Shown here one piece after another: positions 49,674 to 58,600 of a DNA stretch of 64,000 bases. The stretch comes from Planctomycetota bacterium (GTDB taxonomy: Bacteria; Planctomycetota; UBA1135; GCA-002686595), in assembly GCA_020638835.1 (NCBI GenBank), contig JACKHV010000001.1, forward strand, positions 806,001-870,000, written 5' to 3'. Each line of letters begins with the position of its first letter. Position 1 is the stretch's first letter. Both the position numbers and the translations under genes were made by a program. The notes under the pieces were generated by a model. The model was not told the DNA's origin, did no database searches, and worked only from the letters and a program-made list of their open reading frames with translations.

Positions 49674-51470
49674 ATGATCCGACTGCCAAGCCCTGCCCGA
49701 CTCCTCCTGCCGACCGCGCTGGCGGTCTGCGCGATCGTCGCCTGCAACAGCTCGCCGGGGCTGCCCGAGCCCGAGGACCTCCCGGGCTGGAACGGAGAGG
49801 AGGAGCCCGCCGAGCTGAGCCACCGTGGGCCGCGCGTCGACCTGCAGGAAGCCGGGCCGTACCGCTTCGTCGAGAAGCTCTACGACCGCTTCGACCAGAC
49901 GCGCGCGATGGACAACGTCGCGTTCCTCGACCGCCGCGTGCGCACGCCCGGCAGTCGCGACTACGACGAAGTGCTCGACCACTTCGCGGAACAGCTCAGC
50001 GCCGCCGGCTACGGCGAGAACGCGCGCTTCGAGCTCGAGTGGCTCGAGAGTGAGCTGCCCGGTCCGTCGTGGCGCCCCGTGAAGGCGCGCATCGCGGTCC
50101 AGCTCGAGGAAGGCGGCGAGCGCGAGCTGCACGCCTTCGAACAACGGCACGACGTCGACCGCGTGATGCTGCCGCGCAACGCGCCGAGCTGCGACGTCAC
50201 GGGGACCGTCGCGTTCAGCCTCGACGAGCTGAGCGAGGGCGAGATCCTGTTCACGCGCACCGCGCTGCGCGCGGACCTGGTCCAGCGCGCGAAGGCCAAG
50301 GGCGCCGCCGCCGTCGTCTCCGCCGCGCTCGCCGGCTACAACGAGGACTTCACGCACGGCAATCGTCACCTCGACGCGATCCAGTACCGCGAAGTCGACC
50401 CCGGCACGGACATGCCGGTGATGCAGGTCTCGCAGCGCTCGTACGAGCTCGTCGAGTCCGAGCAGATCGCGCGCGGCAAGGTGCGGGTCAAGCTGGAGGC
50501 CGAAGTCGAGTTCGGTGAGCCGACCGTGCGCACGCTCGTCGCGACGCTCGTCGGCCGCGAGCCGGTGGACGAAGCCGTGCTGCTGCTGAGCCACGTGCAA
50601 GAACCCGGTGCCTCGGACAACGCCAGCGGCGCCGCCGGCCAGCTCGAGAACGCGCTCGTGCTGATCGAAGCGATCCGCAGTGGCCACGTCGAACGACTCT
50701 CGCGCTCCGTGGTCTTCGTCTGGGGCATGGAGTTCGAGGAGAGCCGCGTCTGGCTCGAGCGCACGCACCGCAAGCCGATCGCGGCGATCAACGCGGTGAT
50801 GGTCGGCAACTCGCGCACGCGCACCGGCGCGCTGCCGCTGCTCGAGCGCTACCCCGATCCCGGCGCCGTCGCCGTCATCGCGCCCGACCAGCACACGCTG
50901 TGGGGCGCGGGCGACGTCGATCCCGAGTGGCTCGTGCCGAACGGCATCTCGGTCGTCGCGCGCTGCGCGCTCGTCGACGTCTCGCGTCACGTCGGCGGCA
51001 CGTGGGAGACCTTCGAGAACCCGTGGGAAGGCGGCACGGACCACGACAACCTGATCAAGGCCGGCATCCCGACGGTGCTGCTCTGGCACTTCCCCGACTT
51101 CACCTTCCACACGAGCCTCGACCGCTACGAGATGGTCGACGGCGACGAGCTGCAGCGCATGAGCATCGCCGCGCTCGCCACGGGCCTCGCCATGGCCGAC
51201 CCGCGACCGACGGACCTCGACCGCTACTTGCAGAGCATGGTCTTCGAGAAGCGACTGCGCGTCGAAGCCGCGACCGCGGCGGATCGTCCGTTGGTGGCCG
51301 AGGCGTGGATGCAGTGGTCGCTCGGCACACAGGCTTGGTTCCGCGCGCACTGCCTCGGCATCGATCTCCCCGCGGACGCCGCGCTGCCGATCGACGCCTC
51401 CGAGGGCCTCGAAGAGTCGCAGTTCGACGCCGAGGAAGCGATCTTCGAGGGAGGCGAGGAAGGGTACTGA
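49674..51470 (+). CDS. M28-like peptidase lipoprotein
   Basis: 598 aa. Lipobox AIVACNSS (Cys25). A PA-like domain (about 140-300) precedes an M28-type core: LLSHVQEPGASDNASGAAGQLEN (His and bridging Asp), VFVWGMEFEESRVWLE where the usual E-E pair is not clearly kept, GGTDHDNLIKAGIPTVLLWHF and FTFHTSLDRYEMVD (last His). Related to aminopeptidases and DUF4910-type proteins. The altered Glu region makes activity uncertain. A close paralogue follows. Confidence 0.8.
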   Translation: MIRLPSPARLLLPTALAVCAIVACNSSPGLPEPEDLPGWNGEEEPAELSHRGPRVDLQEAGPYRFVEKLYDRFDQTRAMDNVAFLDRRVRTPGSRDYDEVLDHFAEQLSAAGYGENARFELEWLESELPGPSWRPVKARIAVQLEEGGERELHAFEQRHDVDRVMLPRNAPSCDVTGTVAFSLDELSEGEILFTRTALRADLVQRAKAKGAAAVVSAALAGYNEDFTHGNRHLDAIQYREVDPGTDMPVMQVSQRSYELVESEQIARGKVRVKLEAEVEFGEPTVRTLVATLVGREPVDEAVLLLSHVQEPGASDNASGAAGQLENALVLIEAIRSGHVERLSRSVVFVWGMEFEESRVWLERTHRKPIAAINAVMVGNSRTRTGALPLLERYPDPGAVAVIAPDQHTLWGAGDVDPEWLVPNGISVVARCALVDVSRHVGGTWETFENPWEGGTDHDNLIKAGIPTVLLWHFPDFTFHTSLDRYEMVDGDELQRMSIAALATGLAMADPRPTDLDRYLQSMVFEKRLRVEAATAADRPLVAEAWMQWSLGTQAWFRAHCLGIDLPADAALPIDASEGLEESQFDAEEAIFEGGEEGY

Positions 51471-51569
51471 GCGAGTGCCGAGGGCTGCTCCGCCGGCGTC
51501 GGTGGAAGATCGGCCCCGCGCCGCGCCTCCCGCACGGAATCCCCACGCGGGTCCACCGCACACCCCGGC

Positions 51570-53234
51570 ATGATGCGCAACTCGATCCTCTGTGCGGTCC
51601 TCGCGGCGCCGCTCTACCTGAGCGCGGACGCGGGCGAGCCGGAAGCCTCCCCGCACGCGGTGCTGTTGGAGACCGCGGACCACGCGGGCCCGACCGTGGC
51701 CCCCGGCGAATCCGGCCCGGCACGCTTCGCTGCCGCGCTGCATCGCGGATTCCGCACGGACCGCGCGATGGACCTCGCGAGCTACATCGACGGCTACTAC
51801 CGCACGCCGGGCGGCGAGGGCTACGACAAGGTGCTCGACCGCGTCGCGCGCGAACTCGGGACCGCCGGCTACGGCGACGCCGAGGGCTTCAGCCTGCGCT
51901 TCATCGAGACGCCGATGATCACGCCCGCGTGGACGCCGCGCTCGGGCAGCTTCGAGGTGCACCTGCCCGGCTGTCCGCCGCTGCCGCTGCACCGCTTCCG
52001 CCATGCGAGCGACACGGATCGCGTGATGCTGCCGATCCACGCGCCCTCGGCGGACGTGCGCGGTCCGCTCGCGCTCTCGCTCGACGACGTCGTCGAAGGC
52101 TCGATCCTCGTGACGACCGACGACCTGAACCGCCGCACGATCGACGCCGCGCGGCGCAAGGGCGCGGTCGCCGTGCTGTCGTCCGCGGTCTTCGACTTCA
52201 CGGTCGACCCGACGGGCGGCGACCGTCACCTCGACGCGATCCAGTTCCAGAGCGTCGCCGCGGGGACGGAGACGCCGGTCGGCAAGGTCAGTCGCCGGAC
52301 GCAACAACTGCTCGCGGGCCTGCTTCAGATCCAAGGCTCGCTCGAGGTCTCGTTCCGCGCGGAGGTCTCGCTCGAGGTGCGACCGCTGCGCACGCTCGTC
52401 GCGGAGGTCGTCGGCTCCGAGCGGCCGGACGAATGCGTCGCCGTGGTGAGCCACGTGCAAGAACCGGGAGCGGGGGACAACGCGAGCGGCGTCGCGGGGC
52501 TCTGTGAGTCGGCCGGCGCGCTCGCGCGCGCGATCCGCACGGGCGAGCTGGAGCGCCCGTCGCGCAGCCTCGCGTTCGTCTTCGGCGACGAGATGCGCCA
52601 GTCGGCGATCTTCCTGAAGGACACCTCGCGCACCGTCGTCGCCGGCATCTCCGCCGACATGCTCGGACAGTCGACCGCGGCGACCGGCGCCGTTCCGCTG
52701 CTCGAGCGCACGCCCGACCCCGGCGCATTGCACACGCTTCCGCCGGACGCGCACACCGCGTGGGGCGCCGGCAACGTGACCGCGGAAGACCTGGTGCCGA
52801 ACGGCGTCGCGGTCGTCGCGCGCTGTGCGCTGCGCGACGTCGCCGGCGTCGAAGGCGCGTGGAAGACCGCCGAGAACCCGTGGGAAGGCGGCAGCGACCA
52901 CGACGTGTTCATCTCGTACGACATCCCCGCCGTGCTCTTCTGGCACTTCACCGACTTCACGTACCACACCGGACTCGACCGCATGGAGATGCTCGACTCC
53001 GCGGAGCTGCGGCGCATGTCGACCGCTGTGATGTCCTGCGCGCTGGCGCTCGCCGATCCGAAGCCGGCCGACCTCGAACGCTACCGCGGCAGCCTCGAAC
53101 TCGAGCGCGAGATGCGCGTCGCCTCCGCGCGCGCCGTGGGTTCGACCGAAGCCGAGACGCTCTGGAACACGTGGTGCGACGGCGTGGGCGCCTGGTTCGA
53201 CGACTTCTGCGCCGCTCCGTCCGAGGACGACTGA
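51570..53234 (+). CDS. M28-like peptidase, paralogue of the preceding gene
   Basis: 554 aa. Signal peptide (NSILCAVLAAPLYLSADA) without a lipobox. Aligns along its length with the upstream gene: HASDTDRVMLPIHAPSADV, VVSHVQEPGAGDNASGVAG, FVFGDEMRQSAIFLKD, GGSDHDVFISYDIPAVLFWHF and YHTGLDRMEMLDS. The metal His and Asp residues persist while the catalytic Glu region again deviates (GDEMRQS). Tandem duplication followed by divergence; one is lipid-anchored, the other is predicted soluble in the periplasm. Confidence 0.8.
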   Translation: MMRNSILCAVLAAPLYLSADAGEPEASPHAVLLETADHAGPTVAPGESGPARFAAALHRGFRTDRAMDLASYIDGYYRTPGGEGYDKVLDRVARELGTAGYGDAEGFSLRFIETPMITPAWTPRSGSFEVHLPGCPPLPLHRFRHASDTDRVMLPIHAPSADVRGPLALSLDDVVEGSILVTTDDLNRRTIDAARRKGAVAVLSSAVFDFTVDPTGGDRHLDAIQFQSVAAGTETPVGKVSRRTQQLLAGLLQIQGSLEVSFRAEVSLEVRPLRTLVAEVVGSERPDECVAVVSHVQEPGAGDNASGVAGLCESAGALARAIRTGELERPSRSLAFVFGDEMRQSAIFLKDTSRTVVAGISADMLGQSTAATGAVPLLERTPDPGALHTLPPDAHTAWGAGNVTAEDLVPNGVAVVARCALRDVAGVEGAWKTAENPWEGGSDHDVFISYDIPAVLFWHFTDFTYHTGLDRMEMLDSAELRRMSTAVMSCALALADPKPADLERYRGSLELEREMRVASARAVGSTEAETLWNTWCDGVGAWFDDFCAAPSEDD

Positions 53235-53270
53235 GTCGTCCACCCCCCCGACGACACGACGAAACACCCG

Positions 53271-54398
53271 ATGACCCGACTTCGACCCCGCTCGTCAGGC
53301 GAACTCGACCGCCGCTCGTTCCTCGGACTCGCCGCCGGCGCCGCGGCGCTCGGATGCCAGACTTCGCCCGCGCGCGGAGCGACGTCGGCCGCGGCGCAAG
53401 GCGGCCCCGTACTCGTCGGCAGCGCGAACGCGATCGCCGGCATGCGCCTCCACTACGACGAACTCGTCGCGGGCGGCGCGCCGCTCGACGTCGCGATCGA
53501 GGTGGTGAAGGTCACCGAGGCCGACCCCGACGACCTCTCCGTCGGACTGGGCGGACTGCCGAACGAGGACGGCGTCGTGCAACTCGACGCGGCGGTGATG
53601 GACGGCGAGACGCACAACTCGGGCGCCGTCGCTTGCATCGAGAACATCCTGCACCCCTGCGAAGTCGCGCGGCTCGTGATGGAGCGCACCGACCACTGCA
53701 TGATCGTCGGCCGCGGCGCCTACGACTTCGCGCGCGCGCACGGCCACCCGCACACCGAACTGCTGCTCGAACCGGCGCGACAGCTGTGGATGGAGTGGAA
53801 GGAGACGATGTCCGACCAGGACGACCGCCTGCCTCCCGCGCCGAAGACGCCCGAGCACGTGCTGCGCGGCAAGACGGTCGACGGTAAGCCCGTTGCCGGA
53901 CTCGACCTCTTCGGCGCCGATCGGCCGACCGGCACGATCCACTGCTCCGCGCTGTCCACGGACGGCCGCGTGGGATGCACGACGACGACTTCCGGCCTCG
54001 CCTGGAAGATCCCCGGTCGCGTGGGGGACTCGCCGATCCTCGGCGCGGGGCTGTACTGCGACGCCGAGGCCGGCAGTGCAGGTGCGACGGGCCGTGGCGA
54101 GGCGGCGATCCTCTGCAGCGGCAGCCACACCGCCGTCGAGATGCTGCGCGCCGGCAAGTCACCGCTCGACGCGGGCATGGAAGTCCTGCGCCGCGTCACG
54201 AACCAGGCGCGCCGCGCCGCGCGCTGGCAGCCGAGCCTCGTCGACGCGAACGGCACGCCGACCTTCAGCCTGCGCTTCTACGTGCTCGGACTCGACGGCC
54301 GCTTCGCCGGCGTCAGCCTGACCGCGCCAGGTCAGTACGCGGCCGCGGACGAGAACGGCGGGCCGCGCCTCTTGGACCTCGAGGTTCTGCACGGCTGA
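53271..54398 (+). CDS. Ntn-hydrolase, N4-(beta-N-acetylglucosaminyl)-L-asparaginase type
   Basis: 375 aa. Twin-arginine signal DRRSFLGLAAGAAALGC with a possible lipobox Cys. VTEADPDDLSVGLGGLPNEDG and HNSGAVACIENILHP are the alpha-subunit motifs of glycosylasparaginases. The autocleavage and nucleophile site is Thr222 in RPTGTIHCSALSTDG, followed by GCTTTTSGLAWKIPGRVGDSPI. It hydrolyses aspartylglucosamine or isoaspartyl peptides after self-cleavage. Tat export and neighbouring peptidases suggest extracytoplasmic degradation of proteins or glycopeptides. Confidence 0.9.
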   Translation: MTRLRPRSSGELDRRSFLGLAAGAAALGCQTSPARGATSAAAQGGPVLVGSANAIAGMRLHYDELVAGGAPLDVAIEVVKVTEADPDDLSVGLGGLPNEDGVVQLDAAVMDGETHNSGAVACIENILHPCEVARLVMERTDHCMIVGRGAYDFARAHGHPHTELLLEPARQLWMEWKETMSDQDDRLPPAPKTPEHVLRGKTVDGKPVAGLDLFGADRPTGTIHCSALSTDGRVGCTTTTSGLAWKIPGRVGDSPILGAGLYCDAEAGSAGATGRGEAAILCSGSHTAVEMLRAGKSPLDAGMEVLRRVTNQARRAARWQPSLVDANGTPTFSLRFYVLGLDGRFAGVSLTAPGQYAAADENGGPRLLDLEVLHG

Positions 54399-54407
54399 GC
54401 CGGGCGC

Positions 54408-55151
54408 TCAGCGCGGGTCGGCCATGGCCGCGTCGAACTCGGCGCGCGAGATGCCGCCGGACTCGTCGGTGTCCATGATCGCGATGACGGCGCGGATGCG
54501 GGTCTGCACCTGCATCGGCCGCAAGAGCTCGTCGAGGTCCGTGTTCGTGATCTCGCCGTCGAGGTCGAGGTCGAGCCGCCGGAAGTGCGGGATCGGCCCC
54601 GCGATGAAGGGGGGCTGGCGCGTGGCGCCGTCCTCGAGCGTGCGCAGCTCGGAGCGGCCGAAGAGTTCCTCGACGCTGGCCGCCGGTTGGAAGTCGGCGC
54701 CGCGCGCGAAGGCCGCCGAGTCGAACTCGGGGAGCTCGACGGGACCTCCCTCGGGGTCGGGCTTCGGCGGCGGGAACTCGCCGACCTTGCGCACGGTCAT
54801 CTCGAACAGCTCCTGGAACTCGCGGGCGTCGATACGGCCGTCGGAGTCCGTGTCGATGCGCGCGAAGCGGTCGCGGTCGAGGCTCAGGCTCTCGCGTCCC
54901 TCACGGTAGCTGATCCAGCCGTCACCGTTGTAGTCGGCGATGTTGAAGTAGGCCGCGCCGAGCTCGACCAGCTCGGGCGCGAGCGGTTCGCGGCCTCCGC
55001 GCTGGTCGCGTCCGGCGCCGCCCGCGTCGCGACCGCCGCTGCGTCCGCCGCGGTCGGGCGGCCCGAACAGATCGCCTCCGCGGCCCTGGGAAGCGGGGAG
55101 GGCGCTGCCGAGGACGAGCAGGCCGAGGGCGACGGGGAGGGCGAAGCGCAT
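54408..55151 (-). CDS. Secreted EF-hand calcium-binding protein
   Basis: 247 aa from the ATG at 55151. Signal peptide (FALPVALGLLVLGSALPASQ), a Gly/Arg/Asp-rich linker, then four EF-hand loops: DYNGDGWISYRE, DTDSDGRIDARE, DLDLDGEITNTD and DTDESGGISRAE. Typical Planctomycetota-style EF-hand protein; calcium sensing or cell-surface binding is inferred. A TAGGCT box lies 10 nt before the start, and large hairpins lie just upstream. Confidence 0.85.
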   Translation of the reverse strand: MRFALPVALGLLVLGSALPASQGRGGDLFGPPDRGGRSGGRDAGGAGRDQRGGREPLAPELVELGAAYFNIADYNGDGWISYREGRESLSLDRDRFARIDTDSDGRIDAREFQELFEMTVRKVGEFPPPKPDPEGGPVELPEFDSAAFARGADFQPAASVEELFGRSELRTLEDGATRQPPFIAGPIPHFRRLDLDLDGEITNTDLDELLRPMQVQTRIRAVIAIMDTDESGGISRAEFDAAMADPR

Positions 55152-55161
55152 GACGGGGATC

Positions 55162-55167
55162 AGCCTA
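55162..55167 (-). promoter_or_regulatory. -10-like box TAGGCT, leaderless spacing
   Basis: TAGGCT on the minus strand, 10 nt before the ATG of the EF-hand gene. Confidence 0.45.
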
Positions 55168-55176
55168 GCAGCCCGC

Positions 55177-55290
55177 CCGAAGAAGTGCTTCGGATGCCGG
55201 GGCGGCAGCATCCGCCCCGGTGCGGTGCCTGGAAACGCAGGCGAATCGGTGGATTCGGCGAGGCTTTCAGGTGCCGCACCGGGGTGGATG
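55177..55290. repeat. Cluster of nested and competing hairpins
   Basis: CCGAAG/CTTCGG at 55177-55193. CCGGGGCGG-CAGCAT-CCGCCCCGG at 55197-55220, a 9-bp perfect stem. A long imperfect stem of 39-bp arms (55209-55247 with 55252-55290, 30 of 39 Watson-Crick pairs, 4-nt loop). The second and third share bases and exclude each other. Lies between two minus-strand genes. Confidence 0.75.
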
Positions 55291-55384
55291 ATGTCGTCAT
55301 GGCGCCGAATGACCTCTCGGTCGGGCTGCTAGGACAGATCGGGCGCGCGCGGGACCGGACCGAAGCAAAAGCCGCGTCAGGGCC

Positions 55385-56521
55385 TCAGGAAGCGAGCTCG
55401 AGCACGCTGGAAGCGACCCGCTCGAGCTGCTCCGGCGTCAGGAAGGGATGGATCGGCAGGCAGAGGATCTCGTTCGAGAGCTGCTCCGCGTGCGGGAAGT
55501 CGCCCGGGCCGTAGCCCCACGACGCCGCCGCTTCCTGCAGGTGCACCGGGCGCGGATAGTGGATCGCCGCGAAGATCTTGCGCTCGTGCAGACCGGACAG
55601 CACGCGGTCGCGCGCACCGTCGCCGGAGACGCGGACGCCGTACTGGTGGTAGGCGTGCGTCGAGCCGGGCGCGACGGTGAGCGGGCGAACGACGTCGGAG
55701 CCGGCGAAGAGTTCGTCGTAGCGCTTCGCGTTCGCGCGACGCTTCTGGTTCCAGTCCTCTAGGTAGGGCAGCTTCACGTTGAGGATCGCCGCGTGCATCG
55801 CGTGCAGGCGCGAGTTCGTGCCGACCATCGCGTGCTGGTACTTCGCGGAGCTGCCGTGGTCGCGAAGGCGCTGCAGCGTCGTCAGCACCGCGTCGTCGTT
55901 GCAGAGGATCGCGCCGCCTTCGCCGGCCGTGCCGAGGTTCTTCGTGGGGTAGAAGGAGAAGGCCGCGGCGTCGCCGACCTCGCCCGCGCGCAGTCCGTCG
56001 CGTTCCGCGGCGTGCGCTTGCGCGGCGTCCTCGAGCAGCTTGATGCCCTTCTCGTCGGCGAGCTTGCGGTACGCCTTCAGGTCGACGAGCTGGCCGTAGA
56101 TGTGCACCGGCAGCACGCAGGTCGTCTTCGAGTCGCACGCGGCGCGGGCGGCGTCGACGTCCATCAGGCCCGTCGCGGGGTCGATGTCGGCGAGCACCGG
56201 CTTCGCGCCGATCCACGCGATCGAGCCCGCGCTGGCGAAGAAGGTGAACGGGCTGGTGACGACGTGGTCGCCCGGTTCCACGCCGAGCGCCTTCAGCGCG
56301 AGGATCAGTGCGTCGGTGCCGGAGCCCACCGCGACGCCGTGCTTCGCGCGGTGCGCCTGCGCGAAGTCGCGCTCGAAGGCGGCGACTTCCGGGCCCAACA
56401 CGTAGGTGCCCGAGTGCAGGGTCTTCAGCACGGCTTCGTCGAGCGCCGAGCCCAGCTGGGCACGTTCGGCGACGAGGTCGACGGGCGGGATCGGGGCGTC
56501 GGTCATGGCGGGGGTGGTCAT
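55385..56521 (-). CDS. DegT/DnrJ/EryC1-family sugar aminotransferase
   Basis: 378 aa from the ATG at 56521, which overlaps the stop of the symporter gene (ATGA). PLP site FSFYPTKNLGTAGEGGAI with K194, SGTDALILALKALGVEPGD and LLEDAAQAHAAERDG (Asp-His pair). The C-terminal YGVRVSGDGARDRVLSGL and IHYPRPVHLQEA is typical of VioA/WecE/PerA/WlbE relatives that make amino sugars for O-antigen. ArnB belongs to this family too, but here the gene is about 50 kb from the arn cluster; whether it could serve as ArnB is open. Coupling to an amino acid symporter is odd. Confidence 0.9.
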   Translation of the reverse strand: MTTPAMTDAPIPPVDLVAERAQLGSALDEAVLKTLHSGTYVLGPEVAAFERDFAQAHRAKHGVAVGSGTDALILALKALGVEPGDHVVTSPFTFFASAGSIAWIGAKPVLADIDPATGLMDVDAARAACDSKTTCVLPVHIYGQLVDLKAYRKLADEKGIKLLEDAAQAHAAERDGLRAGEVGDAAAFSFYPTKNLGTAGEGGAILCNDDAVLTTLQRLRDHGSSAKYQHAMVGTNSRLHAMHAAILNVKLPYLEDWNQKRRANAKRYDELFAGSDVVRPLTVAPGSTHAYHQYGVRVSGDGARDRVLSGLHERKIFAAIHYPRPVHLQEAAASWGYGPGDFPHAEQLSNEILCLPIHPFLTPEQLERVASSVLELAS

Positions 56522-58449
56522 TTGTACTGGCGGATCTCGCCGCTCTTCAGCTTGCCCATGTAGTCGTCCAGGTCGTTCTTCACGCCGCCGGACAGGATGA
56601 GGACGCCCAGGATGTTCGGGAAGGCCATGCCCAGGATCATCAGGTCGCCGAACTCGAGTACGTTCATCGAGGTCACGATCGAACCGGCAAAGGTGCAGGC
56701 CAGGAACAGCAGGCGGTAGATGATCGAGGAACCGTCGCCGAACAGGTAGGCCCAGCAGCGCTCGCCGTAGTACGACCAGGAGATCATGGTCGAGAAGGCG
56801 AACAGCATCACGGCGGCCGAGAGGACCATCGGGAACCACGGCATCTCGTGCGAGAAGGCCGCGGCGGTCAGGCCGGCGCCGTCCGCGTTCGCGCGGAACT
56901 CGGCGTAGTCGGGCGAGGCGTAGGCCCCGGTGATCACGATCACGAGAGCGGTCATCGTGCAGACGACGATCGTGTCGATGAAGGGCTCGAGCAGTGCGAC
57001 GATGCCTTCGCGGACGGGATAGGGCGTCTTCGCCGCGGAGTGCGCGATGGCCGCCGAGCCGACGCCGGCCTCGTTCGAGAAGGCCGCGCGCTTGAAGCCC
57101 TGCACGAGCACGCCGAGGAAGCCGCCGTACATCGCCTTCGCGCTGAATGCGCCGGCGAAGATCGTTCCGAGCGCGTCCGGGATGTGCGCGGTGTTCTTGA
57201 ACAGCACGTACAGCGCGCCGAGCACGTAGACGCCGCACATCAGCGGCACGATCTTCTCGGCCGTGGCCGCGATGCGCTGGATGCCGCCGAGGATCACGAT
57301 GCCGACGAGCACGGCCATGATCAGGCCGTAGATCCAGTTGTTCGGTCCGGCGGCCGTCGCGAAGGACTCGACGATCGGCGTCGCCTTGGGCGACAGGAAG
57401 GAGACCGAGCCCTTCAACGCGTTGAGCGACTGGTTGACCTGGAAGGTGTTGCCGCCGCCGAAGGAACCGCCGATGCAGAGGATCGCGAAGAAGACGGCGA
57501 GGAACTTGCCGAGTCCGCCGAGGCCCTTCTCCTTCAAGCCGTTCGACAAGTAGTACATCGCGCCGCCCATCACGCGGCCGTCGGGACGCACTTGACGGAA
57601 CTTCTGTCCGAGCGAGCACTCGACGAACTTCGACGACATGCCGAGGAAACCCGCGGCGATCATCCAGAAGGTCGCGCCCGGCCCGCCGAGGCTGATCGCG
57701 ATCGCGACGCCGGCGATGTTGCCGAGGCCGACCGTCGCGGAGAGCGCGGAGGCGAGCGCCTGGAAGTGGCTGACTTCGCCGGCGCCGTGGCTCTCGGGGT
57801 TGTCGTACTTGCCCTGCACGACCTTGATGGCGTGCTTGAAGCCGCGCAGGTTGATGAAACCCATGCGGAAGGTGAAGTAGACCGCGCCGAGGATCAGCCA
57901 CAGCACGGTGAGCGGGATGCCGGCGCGCTTCGCCGAGAGCGTTGTCTTGCCGCCGGCGCCCGCGGGTCCCGCAGCGACCTTGACGGCCATGCTCTGCGAG
58001 CTGTCCTCGACGCTCGTTCCGGTCTTCGCGGACCAAGCGGCGCGCAGAGCGGACTCGAGCGCGGCGCGCCGATCCTCCGTCGTCCCGGCGGGCAGCTCGA
58101 GCTGGACCGCGGCCACCTCGACGTCGAAGGAGGCGTCCTGGAACAGCGAGTCGACGAGCACGCTCACCTGCGCTTCGTCCGCGACGCCGTCGGCGACCGA
58201 GGTGTGCGTCTTGCCGCCGACGTCGTAGAAGAACACCGACCCGATCCAGCCGTTCAGCGTCCCCGTCGCGTGGTCGACCTTGTCGAGCAAGCCGGGCCCG
58301 GACGGCTCGGCCTCCCTCGCGGTCTCCGCCATCGGCTGCGCGTCCGTCGCCTCCCGGGCGCTCGCGGAGTTCGCACCGAGCACCAGCAGGAGCAGGGGCG
58401 CCGCGATCGAGAGGACGAGAGGGAGCAGTCGGCGCCGAGCTTCGCGCAT
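56518..58449 (-). CDS. AGCS-family sodium:amino acid symporter with periplasmic insert
   Basis: 643 aa, longer than the usual 450-550. Signal-like N-terminus (about 8-30), then LDKVDHATGTLNGWIGSVFF, which corresponds to the start of AGCS proteins. Next come about 110 hydrophilic residues (about 80-180) and the canonical LTVLWLILGAVYFTFRMGF. Signature motifs: SALSATVGLGNIAGVAIAIS, GPGATFWMIAAGFLGMSSKF, GGGNTFQVNQ, AFSNEAGVGSAAIAHSAAKT. Transports alanine, glycine or a relative with Na+. AGGA before the ATG supports the start. The insert has no recognised fold. Confidence 0.9.
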   Translation of the reverse strand: MREARRRLLPLVLSIAAPLLLLVLGANSASAREATDAQPMAETAREAEPSGPGLLDKVDHATGTLNGWIGSVFFYDVGGKTHTSVADGVADEAQVSVLVDSLFQDASFDVEVAAVQLELPAGTTEDRRAALESALRAAWSAKTGTSVEDSSQSMAVKVAAGPAGAGGKTTLSAKRAGIPLTVLWLILGAVYFTFRMGFINLRGFKHAIKVVQGKYDNPESHGAGEVSHFQALASALSATVGLGNIAGVAIAISLGGPGATFWMIAAGFLGMSSKFVECSLGQKFRQVRPDGRVMGGAMYYLSNGLKEKGLGGLGKFLAVFFAILCIGGSFGGGNTFQVNQSLNALKGSVSFLSPKATPIVESFATAAGPNNWIYGLIMAVLVGIVILGGIQRIAATAEKIVPLMCGVYVLGALYVLFKNTAHIPDALGTIFAGAFSAKAMYGGFLGVLVQGFKRAAFSNEAGVGSAAIAHSAAKTPYPVREGIVALLEPFIDTIVVCTMTALVIVITGAYASPDYAEFRANADGAGLTAAAFSHEMPWFPMVLSAAVMLFAFSTMISWSYYGERCWAYLFGDGSSIIYRLLFLACTFAGSIVTSMNVLEFGDLMILGMAFPNILGVLILSGGVKNDLDDYMGKLKSGEIRQYK

Positions 58450-58600
58450 GGAGAGGTCCTGGGCTGGGGAGGGACGAGCCGTGGGCGGCAGATCGTGCCA
58501 AGCACGCCCTTTGAGTGCAATTGCGGCGGAGTGGGCGGGAAAGGCGGCGCCTCTCGTGCAATCATCCGGCCCGTCCCACGCAACTCGCAGGATGCTCTCC

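Noticed and set aside
49563..53267. A 1234-codon minus-strand open frame opposite the M28-like peptidases
   Set aside because: Same GC artefact; the plus-strand genes show signal peptides and conserved metal motifs, the antisense frame shows none.
55385..56521. DegT aminotransferase as the missing ArnB
   Set aside because: It is in the same family, but it is about 50 kb from the arn genes and coupled to a symporter; sequence by eye cannot separate ArnB from other sugar aminotransferases.
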